Below the pieces are notes generated by a model. The model was not told the origin of the DNA, searched no databases, and saw only the letters and a list, made by a program, of their open reading frames with translations. The position numbers and the translations under genes were made by a program. Source: Alphaproteobacteria bacterium (GTDB taxonomy: Bacteria > Pseudomonadota > Alphaproteobacteria > ATCC43930 > CGMCC-115725). Taken from it: DNA of 10,778 nt. Positions within the stretch are counted from its first letter, which is position 1, and each line of letters begins with the position of its first letter. Where the stretch lies: assembly GCA_019237175.1 (NCBI GenBank), contig JAFAHP010000573.1, forward strand, positions 1-10,778, given 5' to 3'. Shown here piece after piece: positions 1 to 5,625 of this stretch.

Positions 1-656
1 GTCGGCATGCCGCTCGAACCGCCTTCATGGAACCCGATCGCCATGTCGAGGGCCTCGGCCGCCGTCCAGAATGGCTCGTAATCGGGGTGGTCGATCATCT
101 TGTCGTTGTACGGGTTGGGGCGCAGGAAGGCGCCCTTGAAGCCGAGCTCCTTTCGCGCGAAGCGCATCTCCTCGATCGCGTGCGGCACCGACTGCATAGG
201 CAGCATCGCCACGCCGAACAGCCGGTCGGGGTAGGGGCTGCAGTAATCGGCAAGCCAGCGGTTGTAGGCGCGGCACAGTGCTGCGGAGAGGTCGGGGTCG
301 TGCACAGCCCCGGCAAACAGCCCCACGCTCGGATAGAGAAAGGCGGCGTCGATGCCGTCGAGATCCATGTCGGGGATGCGCTTGTGGGGATCGAACCCGC
401 CGGGCCGACCTTCCTCGTATTTCAGCTCGGTCGCCTTGACCGCACCCTGCCGCGCGCCGATCCCGCCGATGCTCCCGAAACCACGCTGCGGGTCGCCGGC
501 CGCGCGCTCCTCGATGATCAACCGGCGCTTGCCGTTATCGTCCTCGACAAGGCGCGGCGCCCGAGCGCGGTACTTCGGGTCGGTGTATTTGTTCCAGAGA
601 TCGAACGGCTCCAGGATGTGACCGTCGGCATCGATGACATTGTAGGTGCGACCCAT
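1..656 (-). CDS. Amidohydrolase-2 family metal-dependent hydrolase, N-terminal part
   Basis: The frame starts at ATG 656 and runs off the left edge after 218 codons, so only the N-terminal part is present. It begins MGRTYNVIDADGHILEP; the DADGH motif (residues 9-13) replaces the first metal-binding His-x-His found in the ACMSD-like amidohydrolase-2 family. Further family-like stretches are FLRPNPYNDKMIDHPDYEPFW (split here as FLRPNPYND at 177-185 and HPDYEPFW at 190-197) and a later candidate metal-ligand histidine in GFHEGG (H210). The family catalyses cytoplasmic TIM-barrel hydrolysis or decarboxylation; the substrate here is unknown. A strong ribosome binding site (AAAAGGAGCT, six bases from AGGAG to ATG) fixes the start. 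It lies downstream of, and on the same strand as, the flavin monooxygenase, separated by about 200 bases that hold a palindromic repeat. Family assignment is confident, the reaction is not. Confidence 0.88.
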   Translation of the reverse strand, partial: MGRTYNVIDADGHILEPFDLWNKYTDPKYRARAPRLVEDDNGKRRLIIEERAAGDPQRGFGSIGGIGARQGAVKATELKYEEGRPGGFDPHKRIPDMDLDGIDAAFLYPSVGLFAGAVHDPDLSAALCRAYNRWLADYCSPYPDRLFGVAMLPMQSVPHAIEEMRFARKELGFKGAFLRPNPYNDKMIDHPDYEPFWTAAEALDMAIGFHEGGSSGMP

Positions 657-717
657 AACCAGCTCCTTTTGTGTCAGTGGTCAAATTCAAAACAAACGCC
701 GGTGTCTTGATCGAGAA

Positions 718-810
718 GCCCCCTCACCCTTCCCTCTCCCCCAGTGGGGGAGAGGGTTGCGTAGGGTTGGCGAGGCGAAGCCGAGCCCTATCCGGAGCTG
801 GGTGAGGGGC
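718..810. repeat. Palindromic dispersed repeat (REP/MITE-like)
   Basis: The element is bounded by outer inverted arms GCCCCCTCACC (718-728) and GGTGAGGGGC (801-810), with one extra C in the left arm. Inside is a perfect 11-bp hairpin, CCCTCTCCCCC (732-742) and GGGGGAGAGGG (746-756), with a 3-nt AGT loop. It fills most of the gap between the monooxygenase stop and the amidohydrolase start. Sixteen bases, CACCCTTCCCTCTCCC, recur exactly at 2463-2478. Repeats of this appearance are common between genes in Hyphomicrobiales. In a shared minus-strand transcript it would fold into a stable intercistronic hairpin; no T-run follows on that strand, so it is not a typical intrinsic terminator. Confidence 0.8.
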
Positions 811-853
811 ACTGCCCCGCGCTGAGCGCCGTCGGTGCAATCCATTGTGACGG

Positions 854-2530
854 CTAAGCCAGCGTCAGCTCACGGTATCCGTCTGCCGCGACGGCGTCGC
901 AGCGCTTGCGAAAGGCGGGGTGGCCGCCGCTGTAGCGCATGATCCGGCGCACCTGCTTTCCCTCGACATTGCGGTTGATGCCGGTCATCCATGAGTCGAC
1001 CTCGGTGAAGAGCAAGCCCTCACTCGCTTCGATGACGTGGTCGGTCCAGGCGACGGCGCCCGCCGCGGTCGGCTCGATGCGCCTTAGGCTGCGGTCATGC
1101 GCAAAGCGGATCAGACCGGTGACCCAATCGGCGGTGTATTCGACCGCGCGCGGAAAATTACCGAGCCCGGCATGCGGACCCATGACCATCAGCATGTTGG
1201 GGAAGCCGTCCACCAGGATACCGAGAAAGGTCTGCGGCCCGTCCTGCCATTTTCCCTTCAGCGACACCCCGTCGACCCCGCGAATGTCGATGCGGTCGAA
1301 GGCACCGGTGATCGCGTCGAAACCGGTCGCGTAGATGATGATGTCGAACTCGTATTCGCGGTCACTGGTCTTGATGCCGGTCGGGGTGATGCGCTCGATC
1401 GGCGTCTCGTTGATGTCGATCAGTTTGACGTTAGGCTGGTTGTAAACTTCGTAGTAGCCGCTCTCGAGCGGCACCCGGCGGGTGCCGAAGCCGTGGTTTT
1501 TCGGGATCAGCTTCTCGGCGACGACCGGATCCTTGACCCGCTGACGGATCTTGCGCGCGACGAAATCCGAAATCAGTGCATTGGCTTGGCGATCCACCAG
1601 GATGTCCTTGAAATTGCCCATCCAGATACCGAAGCCGGGCTCGCCATAGAGCTTCTCCCAGAACGCCTCCCGCTCCGCTTTTGTTACCTCGTGGGTGGCG
1701 CGCGGGTCGGTCGCGTGGATAAAGCAGCCGTAGGTTTCCTGGCAGCGCGCGAAGATCTCGGGATAATGAGCCCGGATCCGGCGCATCTCCTCGTGGCTGA
1801 TTTTGGCATTGTGCAGTGGTGCGCACCATTGGGGGGTACGCTGGAACACGGTCAAATGGCCGGCGGTTTTGGCCACTTCCGTGATCGTCTGCACACCGGT
1901 GGCACCGGTGCCGATCACTGCGACGCGCTTGCCCTCGAACCTCACCGGTTCCTTCGGCCAATAATGCGTATGACAGGACTGGCCGCGGAAGCTCTCGACA
2001 CCGGGGATGCGCGGCATGGTCGCCGCCGAGAGGACGCCGACAGCGGTGATCAGGAACCGCGCATTGTAGCGCCTGCCGTCGCCCAGCGTGACCTCCCAGC
2101 TAGACGTGTCTTCCTGGTAATGCGCCGCCGTGACGCGGCTGTTGAACTGGATGTCGCGGCGCAAGTCGAACTTGTCGGCAACATAGTTGAGATAGCGCTC
2201 GGTCTCGGGTTGGCCGGCGAAATGCTCCTCCCAGTCCCATTCCTCCAGCAGCTCTTGGGAGAACGAAAAACCATAGGTCCAGCTTTCCGAATCGAAGCGG
2301 GCACCAGGATAGCGGTTCCAGTACCAAGTGCCGCCGACGCCGCTGCCGGCCTCGAACACCCGCACGTGCAAGCCGAGTTCGCGCAACCGGTAGAGCTGGT
2401 AGAGGCCGGAAACGCCGGCGCCGATGACGATCGCGTCGAAATCCAAGCCTGGCTCTGGCCCCCACCCTTCCCTCTCCCGCGTGCGGGGGAGGATCAGGGA
2501 GGGGGTGGGGACCGCTGGCGATCTATCCAT
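854..2530 (-). CDS. Baeyer-Villiger-type flavin monooxygenase
   Basis: This encodes a 558-residue FAD/NADPH monooxygenase of the cyclohexanone/phenylacetone monooxygenase type, which inserts oxygen next to a ketone carbonyl to give an ester or lactone. In order: FAD Rossmann motif GAGVSG (37-42), the GGTWYWNRYPGARFD block (66-80), the Baeyer-Villiger fingerprint FRGQSCHTHYWP (181-192, fitting FxGxxxHTxxWP), and the NADPH motif GTGATG (207-212). Length is normal for class I enzymes. ATG 2530 is preferred over ATG 2545 because GAGGGAAGA lies just before it, while 2545 has no ribosome binding site; the longer form would have 563 residues. Residues about 7-24 are encoded by a palindromic repeat, ahead of the FAD fold. 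The gene follows the IclR regulator with a 33-base gap, suggesting co-transcription. It is soluble and cytoplasmic. The substrate is unknown. Confidence 0.93.
   Translation of the reverse strand: MDRSPAVPTPSLILPRTREREGWGPEPGLDFDAIVIGAGVSGLYQLYRLRELGLHVRVFEAGSGVGGTWYWNRYPGARFDSESWTYGFSFSQELLEEWDWEEHFAGQPETERYLNYVADKFDLRRDIQFNSRVTAAHYQEDTSSWEVTLGDGRRYNARFLITAVGVLSAATMPRIPGVESFRGQSCHTHYWPKEPVRFEGKRVAVIGTGATGVQTITEVAKTAGHLTVFQRTPQWCAPLHNAKISHEEMRRIRAHYPEIFARCQETYGCFIHATDPRATHEVTKAEREAFWEKLYGEPGFGIWMGNFKDILVDRQANALISDFVARKIRQRVKDPVVAEKLIPKNHGFGTRRVPLESGYYEVYNQPNVKLIDINETPIERITPTGIKTSDREYEFDIIIYATGFDAITGAFDRIDIRGVDGVSLKGKWQDGPQTFLGILVDGFPNMLMVMGPHAGLGNFPRAVEYTADWVTGLIRFAHDRSLRRIEPTAAGAVAWTDHVIEASEGLLFTEVDSWMTGINRNVEGKQVRRIMRYSGGHPAFRKRCDAVAADGYRELTLA
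2459..2510. repeat. Palindromic repeat inside the monooxygenase reading frame
   Basis: An imperfect palindrome with left arm CCCCCACCCTTCCCTCTCCC and right arm starting GCGGGGGAGG and ending GGGAGGGGGTGGGG. It shares CACCCTTCCCTCTCCC exactly with the intergenic copy at 725-740. Read on the minus strand it stays open and encodes roughly VPTPSLILPRTREREGWGP in the monooxygenase N-terminal tail, immediately before the FAD-binding strand DFDAIVIGAG. Confidence 0.75.
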
Positions 2531-2534
2531 GCTG

Positions 2535-2543
2535 TCTTCCCTC
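2535..2543 (-). promoter_or_regulatory. Ribosome binding site deciding the monooxygenase start
   Basis: On the minus strand GAGGGAAGA precedes ATG 2530, with seven bases between the AGGGA core and the start codon. The alternative upstream ATG (2545) overlaps this site and has only an A/T-rich stretch with no purine-rich site before it, which supports the shorter protein. Confidence 0.6.
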
Positions 2544-2563
2544 ATGCGAAAAAATCGATCGAG

Positions 2564-3436
2564 TCATCCCAGACGCAACAATCGGACGCTCTCCGAGAGC
2601 CGGCCTGCTGCCGATTGCATCGCACGGCTGAGCGCTCCAAGCGCCTCGGCATCCAGATCATGCGAATGCCCCGCCGCGGTCAGGATCAGCAGCAGCTCCC
2701 AAGACGGCGACAGAACCGGTACCGAGACAAGCGTAATTCCCTGATACATCGCGCCGTGATCGACTGCGAAACCGGTCCTTCTCGCCTCGTTTACCCGCGC
2801 CAGGAAATCGGTAAAGGACGGCTTTTGGTACCACTCGACCTGCGAGAACAGCGCTTCGAGTTCCGGCTCGTTGCTGCTGCCGAAAGCGCCCATAATGACA
2901 CCCGACGCGCCCGCAGGAACGGGAGATTGGCGGCCGACAGTGACATGCAGGTCAGTGCGGAATGCGATGCCAACCCAATCCAACAGCAGCAGCGAAGACG
3001 GCCCCAGCACCTTGGACAAATAAACCGACACACCGTGCGCATCGGAGATCGCGTGCATCGGCGGCCGCGCCAGGTCCATGAGCCCGCTGCGCCGCAAGAC
3101 GCCATAGGCGAATTCGAGAAGGTGTAGGCTGACCGAATAGCCGCGAGTCGCCTCGTCGTAGCCGACAAAACCCTCGGCCTGCAGGGTTCGCAGGATGTTG
3201 TACGCGGTCCCGCGATGAAGCCGCGCGGCGCGGGCGACCTCGCTCGCGTTCAACGGCCGCTCCGAAGCGTGCAACGTGCGCAGGACCTTGGCGGCTGCGA
3301 CGACCGCGCCTACCGGCTTGCCCCGGCTGAGGTCACCGGGAACGACCCTCTCGCGGCTCCCGCCGAAGGGCTCGGTTTCAACGCCCCTGGCCTGAAGGGT
3401 GCCGGTTCCTGAATCCGCTGCGTGCGGCCGGTCCAT
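2564..3436 (-). CDS. IclR-family transcriptional regulator
   Basis: This is a 290-residue regulator with the two-domain IclR layout. A winged helix-turn-helix spans about residues 43-103 (helices around PLNASEVARAARLHRGTAYN, then ILRTLQAEGFVGYD and the wing), and a C-terminal effector-binding GAF-like domain spans about 118-285. The C-terminal part is family-like (HGVSVYLSKV, VGRQSPVPAGASG, DHGAMYQGI). The N-terminus from ATG 3436 is about 40 residues longer than most relatives. Its purine-rich site GGGAG is only two bases from the ATG, so a later GTG start (for example codon 31 or 32) is possible. Its stop is 33 bases before the monooxygenase start, on the same strand. It therefore probably controls that gene and itself, responding to a pathway compound that cannot be named. 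Confidence 0.92.
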   Translation of the reverse strand: MDRPHAADSGTGTLQARGVETEPFGGSRERVVPGDLSRGKPVGAVVAAAKVLRTLHASERPLNASEVARAARLHRGTAYNILRTLQAEGFVGYDEATRGYSVSLHLLEFAYGVLRRSGLMDLARPPMHAISDAHGVSVYLSKVLGPSSLLLLDWVGIAFRTDLHVTVGRQSPVPAGASGVIMGAFGSSNEPELEALFSQVEWYQKPSFTDFLARVNEARRTGFAVDHGAMYQGITLVSVPVLSPSWELLLILTAAGHSHDLDAEALGALSRAMQSAAGRLSESVRLLRLG

Positions 3437-3477
3437 ATCTCCCGCCTGATCAGCCCCGATGAGCGACCTCGAGCGGC

Positions 3478-3505
3478 ATCATACCAAACGCTCGTTTGTA
3501 TGCAA
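3478..3505 (-). promoter_or_regulatory. Candidate promoter of the iclR-monooxygenase unit
   Basis: Reading the minus strand, a -35-like TTGCAT (3505-3500), a 16-base spacer and a -10-like TATGAT (3483-3478) lie upstream of the regulator start and predict transcription from about 3471. The -10 matches consensus at five of six positions; the -35 matches only in TTG. It lies in a locally A/T-rich stretch, and the spacer is almost wholly the palindrome at 3481-3501. Confidence 0.45.
3481..3501. promoter_or_regulatory. Imperfect palindrome over the promoter spacer, candidate IclR operator
   Basis: ATACCAAACG, a 2-nt CT centre, then CGTTTGTAT form a nine-pair inverted repeat with one bulged C. It covers the gap between the proposed -35 and -10 boxes, where bound repressor would block polymerase. 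IclR proteins commonly bind palindromes in their own promoters; that this site is bound here is inference. Confidence 0.45.
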
Positions 3506-3516
3506 TCGAAAATATT

Positions 3517-3534
3517 TGTCTTCAGTAGAAGACA
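3517..3534. promoter_or_regulatory. Perfect 7-4-7 inverted repeat upstream of the iclR promoter
   Basis: TGTCTTC (3517-3523) and GAAGACA (3528-3534) flank a 4-nt AGTA centre, giving a perfect dyad about 12 bases upstream of the proposed -35 box. The position fits a second regulator site or an activator site. Its sequence differs from the palindrome at 3481-3501, so it may bind another protein. Confidence 0.4.
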
Positions 3535-3596
3535 TTTGTTGGAGCCACCGTGCCGGCTTCGAATTGCCGGGCCTCGACCAAGACCGCCGCTTTCAC
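3522..3596 (-). pseudogene. Possible scrap of a zinc alcohol dehydrogenase N-terminus
   Basis: From GTG 3596 the minus strand encodes 24 residues, VKAAVLVEARQFEAGTVAPT and four more, before a stop. The opening KAAVLVE followed by FE recalls the N-terminus of medium-chain zinc-dependent alcohol dehydrogenases (typically MKAAVLxExGxxE). The rest of such a gene is absent; the frame runs into the dyad at 3517-3534. There is no clear ribosome binding site. The resemblance is short and may be chance. Confidence 0.2.
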
Positions 3597-4157
3597 ATTT
3601 TCAGCGATGCGGCGGAAAAATGCGCCGGGTGTGGCGCCTTGAGCCCGTCAACCGCGGACCCCGTTGCCGATCCCGGCTCCCGGTAATACGGGCGGATGGG
3701 CGACATGCAGCGCTGGCCGCTATCCGGCTATTTCAGTCGCGAATCCCTGGTCTCGATGAGGCTGACGTGCCGGCTTGTGAGATTCAGCAGGCGCGTCGCT
3801 CCAGATGCATCGCATGCTTGCTGGCACCGGTCGCAGGCCTGCGCGCTCGGCCGCGGCCCTGAAGCTCTTTAGCGCCGCTACAGTGCCGAAGGTGCGCATG
3901 CTCGGTAGCGCGTCCATCGGATCATCAACGTATAGGAAAGGTGCTTCGCCGAAAAAGGGCGATGATCGATGACGAACAAACAAATTCCGGTCGGCAACTC
4001 AAACAAACCGGAGCAACGCCCATGTTGAACCTCGACACCCGGTTGCGCCAGGTGCTCTCGATCCTCGGGATCAAGCGATCCTTCGCGCCGGCGAGAGGCT
4101 TTGCCTCTTGCGTTTGGAGTCTTTAACCTCGGGAATCGATCTGTTTTTCGGGAGCGA
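3535..4157. other. Gene-poor stretch between iclR and the small-RNA candidate
   Basis: Apart from the LysR remnant and the possible dehydrogenase scrap, I see no convincing gene here. The open frames overlap each other, lack ribosome binding sites and look like no family. Small hairpins are present: CGAGAGGC-TTT-GCCTCTTG (4092-4110) and GAATCG/CGATTC arms (4133-4138, 4155-4160). Neither has a T-run. The stretch looks like decayed coding DNA. Confidence 0.5.
3728..3917 (-). pseudogene. Frameshifted remnant of a LysR-type regulator DNA-binding domain
   Basis: Three successive minus-strand frames together rebuild a LysR-type winged helix-turn-helix. Frame one, from ATG 3917, gives MDALPSMRTFGTVAALKSF then RAAAERAGL (compare the usual MRxFxxVxxxGSFxxAAxRLGL). 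Frame two, from 3825, gives ASKHAMHLERR (compare xVSKHVxxLExRLG). Frame three gives RLLNLTSRHVSLIET and ends at the TAG at 3730-3728 (compare RLLNRTTRxVSLTEAG). The order and spacing match one ancestral domain of about 60 residues disrupted by two changes, each equivalent to loss of one base. No effector domain is recognisable downstream. The gene is dead as read, unless the sequence has errors. It may once have regulated a neighbouring gene now lost. Confidence 0.68.
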
Positions 4158-4185
4158 TTCACCGGCACGTGATTTGGTTTATGAT
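4158..4185 (+). promoter_or_regulatory. Candidate promoter of a small RNA
   Basis: A -10-like TATGAT (4180-4185, five of six matches) is preceded after 16 bases by a weak -35-like TTCACC (4158-4163). Transcription would begin near 4191-4193 and run into the terminator at 4231-4266. The -35 is poor, so support rests on the -10 box and on the terminator downstream. Confidence 0.35.
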
Positions 4186-4190
4186 CGGAG

Positions 4191-4266
4191 CCCGGTACAG
4201 CCGGGAGCGGCGATGACCGTCGGGGAAATAGGGCCGGTGATCAGAGTACGTTCGCCGGCCCTTTTT
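4191..4266 (+). ncRNA. Candidate small RNA of about 75 nt
   Basis: Between a TATGAT box and a strong intrinsic terminator lies a short stretch without a credible reading frame. Its 5' part folds as CCCGG (4191-4195), loop TACAG, CCGGG (4201-4205). An unpaired G/A-rich middle (about 4206-4230, including GGGGAAATA) follows, then the terminator hairpin. This layout of a 5' hairpin, single-stranded seed and terminator is typical of trans-acting small RNAs. I cannot match it to a named family. The terminator alone could otherwise belong to a lost upstream plus-strand gene. Confidence 0.4.
4231..4266 (+). terminator. Intrinsic terminator
   Basis: GGGCCGGTGA (4231-4240) pairs with TCGCCGGCCC (4252-4261) over ten pairs including one G-U, with an 11-nt loop, followed directly by TTTTT (4262-4266). 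No plus-strand gene ends just before it, which is why a small RNA is proposed. The next gene, on the opposite strand, ends at 4281. Confidence 0.8.
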
Positions 4267-4280
4267 ATCGCGGGCGGCGC

Positions 4281-4490
4281 CTAGTCTGTGGCCGCGAGAC
4301 CGAGCTTCAGCTCGAGCCGGATGCCGGTCAGAACACTGCCCGAGCCGTCATGGATTGCGATGCCGTGGTGATCGCCATCCTCGAGCAGCTGGCGCGCCCG
4401 TTTCAACGCTTCAAACTCGCTGCGGTAATACTCGGTGCGGGTGCCAGCGTCGCGGGCCACACCGTCGTCATAGCAGATCCGGTACATCAT
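4281..4490 (-). CDS. Small conserved-looking hypothetical protein
   Basis: From ATG 4490 this encodes 69 residues, starting MMYRICYDDGVARDAG and ending GIRLELKLGLAATD. AGGGAA lies four bases before ATG 4490 (the next codon is also ATG), which makes this start better than the in-frame ATG at 4547 that would add 19 residues. It has no signal peptide or membrane segment. It has an acidic, histidine-containing middle (LLEDGDHHGIAIHDGSGSVLTG) and an Ala/Arg-rich helix (FEALKRARQLLEDG). It resembles the small alpha/beta proteins of unknown function common in Bradyrhizobium-like genomes, but I can assign no function. It is transcribed towards the terminator at 4231-4266 and stands alone. Confidence 0.7.
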   Translation of the reverse strand: MMYRICYDDGVARDAGTRTEYYRSEFEALKRARQLLEDGDHHGIAIHDGSGSVLTGIRLELKLGLAATD

Positions 4491-4531
4491 CTCGTTCCCT
4501 GCTGTTTTGAATGATCGATCGGCGCCCACGC

Positions 4532-4553
4532 CCTCGGATTGAAACATTCGAGG
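4532..4553. promoter_or_regulatory. Inverted repeat upstream of the small protein gene
   Basis: CCTCGGAT (4532-4539) and ATTCGAGG (4546-4553) form an eight-pair dyad with one mismatch and a 6-nt centre. It lies about 42-63 bases upstream of the preferred start of the 69-residue protein, so it could be an operator or a 5' leader hairpin. No regulator is identified. Confidence 0.3.
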
Positions 4554-4802
4554 TGATAGTCTCGTCGGAGGGCTTTAAATTGCTGCTATGTTCACTTGCG
4601 TTTCGGGAATAACTGCGAGCGGTCCGACAGGAACAACGATGGTCGCGCTTTGTGGCAGCGGCGAGACATTTTCGAAACATTCGGTATCAATGGACGACGT
4701 GACCGTTTGATGACAATAATTCATCCTGTACGTGCAAGACTATTTACGCCGATGATCGAAAGCCGAAAGGCCGCTCTTGCGAGCCGCCCCGGCTGGACTT
4801 AC

Positions 4803-5033
4803 TCAGCCAACGCTACTGCGCATGTGCGGACCGATCTCGGCGCGCAGCGTCGCGAGGTGCGCAGCGGCGGGCCATTCACTGACCCTGCTGGCCCACGGGG
4901 TTCCGGGTGGCAAGTCGCACTGCTCGGCGAGCGTGCAGCCATGAGCCATCGCTATCGGCGCAGTGTCGCCATAGAACGTCGGGCCGGCGCTGATGCCGAA
5001 GTAGACGTCGCGTGATCGGCTCCCATCTGCCAA
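4803..5033 (-). CDS. Doubtful small hypothetical protein
   Basis: A 76-residue frame from ATG 5033 with G/C-rich third positions like the real genes nearby. It contains VYFGISAGPTFYGDTAPIAM and an Ala-rich C-terminus (EWPAAAHLATLRAEIG). AGGG lies about nine bases upstream of the ATG, after TT and before GGCAG. I recognise no family and see no signal peptide. Codon bias is the main support. It could be a remnant or a chance frame, because antisense frames are long throughout this GC-rich DNA. Confidence 0.25.
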   Translation of the reverse strand: MADGSRSRDVYFGISAGPTFYGDTAPIAMAHGCTLAEQCDLPPGTPWASRVSEWPAAAHLATLRAEIGPHMRSSVG

Positions 5034-5076
5034 ACCCTAATTCTCGCTGGCGCACACTGGCCCGCGGCATGCCCGA

Positions 5077-5105
5077 TTGCCTTAAGGGCGTGTTGGCACT
5101 AGGGT
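5077..5105 (+). promoter_or_regulatory. Weak candidate promoter of the molybdenum hydroxylase operon
   Basis: TTGCCT (5077-5082) and TAGGGT (5100-5105) are 17 bases apart, about 65 bases before the first gene of the plus-strand cluster. Each box matches the consensus poorly (three or four of six). The CCTTAAGG palindrome overlaps the -35 box. Confidence 0.22.
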
Positions 5106-5169
5106 TAAGCAAAACCACCGTTCGGACCGGGAACGCCCGCGGTCGGCGCCCCGAGGGGAGGAAGCACTG

Positions 5170-5622
5170 ATGATCAAACTCCGCGTCAACGGCCGGGAGG
5201 TGAGCTTCGATGGCGATCCGTCGATGCCGCTCCTGTGGTATCTGCGCGACGAACTCGCTCTGACCGGAACCAAATTCGGCTGCGGCGTGGCGCTCTGCGG
5301 CGCCTGCACTGTCCATGTCGATGGCCAGGCCACTCGCGCCTGCATCACCGCGATCTCCGACGTCAATGGCCGCTCGGTGACCACGATCGAGGGCCTCGAT
5401 CCCGACGGCAACCATCCGGTGCAGCGCGCTTGGCGCACCTTTAACGTGCCGCAATGCGGCTATTGCCAATCGGGGCAGATCATGCAGGCCGCGGCCTTGC
5501 TCGCGACCAACAAGAACCCCTCCGAAAGCGAAATCCTCAACGTCATGAGCGGCAATATCTGCCGCTGCGGCTGCTATCAGCGCATCACCGCCGCCATCAA
5601 GGCGGCCGCCACGGGAGCGTGA
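5170..5622 (+). CDS. [2Fe-2S] subunit of an IorAB-type molybdenum hydroxylase
   Basis: A 150-residue iron-sulfur subunit of the xanthine dehydrogenase/isoquinoline 1-oxidoreductase alpha (IorA) type, which passes electrons from the molybdenum centre outward. The plant-ferredoxin-type N-terminal domain carries its cluster on C38, C43, C46 and C58 (CGVALCGAC). The C-terminal four-helix domain carries the second cluster on C96, C99, C131 and C133 (QCGYCQSGQIM, ICRCGC). All eight ligands are present and the length is typical. There is no signal peptide, so it is probably carried across the membrane folded with the Tat-targeted large subunit. A strong ribosome binding site (GGGGAGG, eight bases from the ATG) sets the start. 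The gene lies three bases before the large-subunit gene, so the two are translated together. Confidence 0.95.
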   Translation: MIKLRVNGREVSFDGDPSMPLLWYLRDELALTGTKFGCGVALCGACTVHVDGQATRACITAISDVNGRSVTTIEGLDPDGNHPVQRAWRTFNVPQCGYCQSGQIMQAAALLATNKNPSESEILNVMSGNICRCGCYQRITAAIKAAATGA

Positions 5623-5625
5623 CCC

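Larger units (their letters stand above)
4554..5169. other. Long intergenic stretch before the molybdenum hydroxylase genes
   Basis: No confident gene lies here. A plus-strand frame at 4596-5015 has no family resemblance; the minus-strand frame at 4803-5033 is listed separately as doubtful. An A/T-richer patch (4700-4745) could hold a promoter. Near the downstream genes are a CCTTAAGG palindrome (5080-5087) and a weak candidate promoter (5077-5105). Confidence 0.5.

Noticed and set aside
27..710. Plus-strand frame of 227 residues at the left edge
   Set aside because: It is antisense to the amidohydrolase, whose minus-strand frame has the DADGH motif and a strong ribosome binding site.
1097..3127. 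Long plus-strand open frame (676 residues) opposite the monooxygenase and IclR genes
   Set aside because: It spans two unrelated antisense genes and the repeat between them, with no domain of its own; it is a codon-bias shadow.
3422..3862. Plus-strand frame of 146 residues right of the iclR promoter
   Set aside because: It crosses both dyads and the LysR remnant, has no ribosome binding site, and is Arg/Pro/Ser-rich shadow sequence.
5094..5111. Sigma-54-like promoter (TGGCAC followed by GCA) before the molybdenum hydroxylase genes
   Set aside because: The GG and GC elements are two bases too far apart, and TTAA stands where TTGC is needed.
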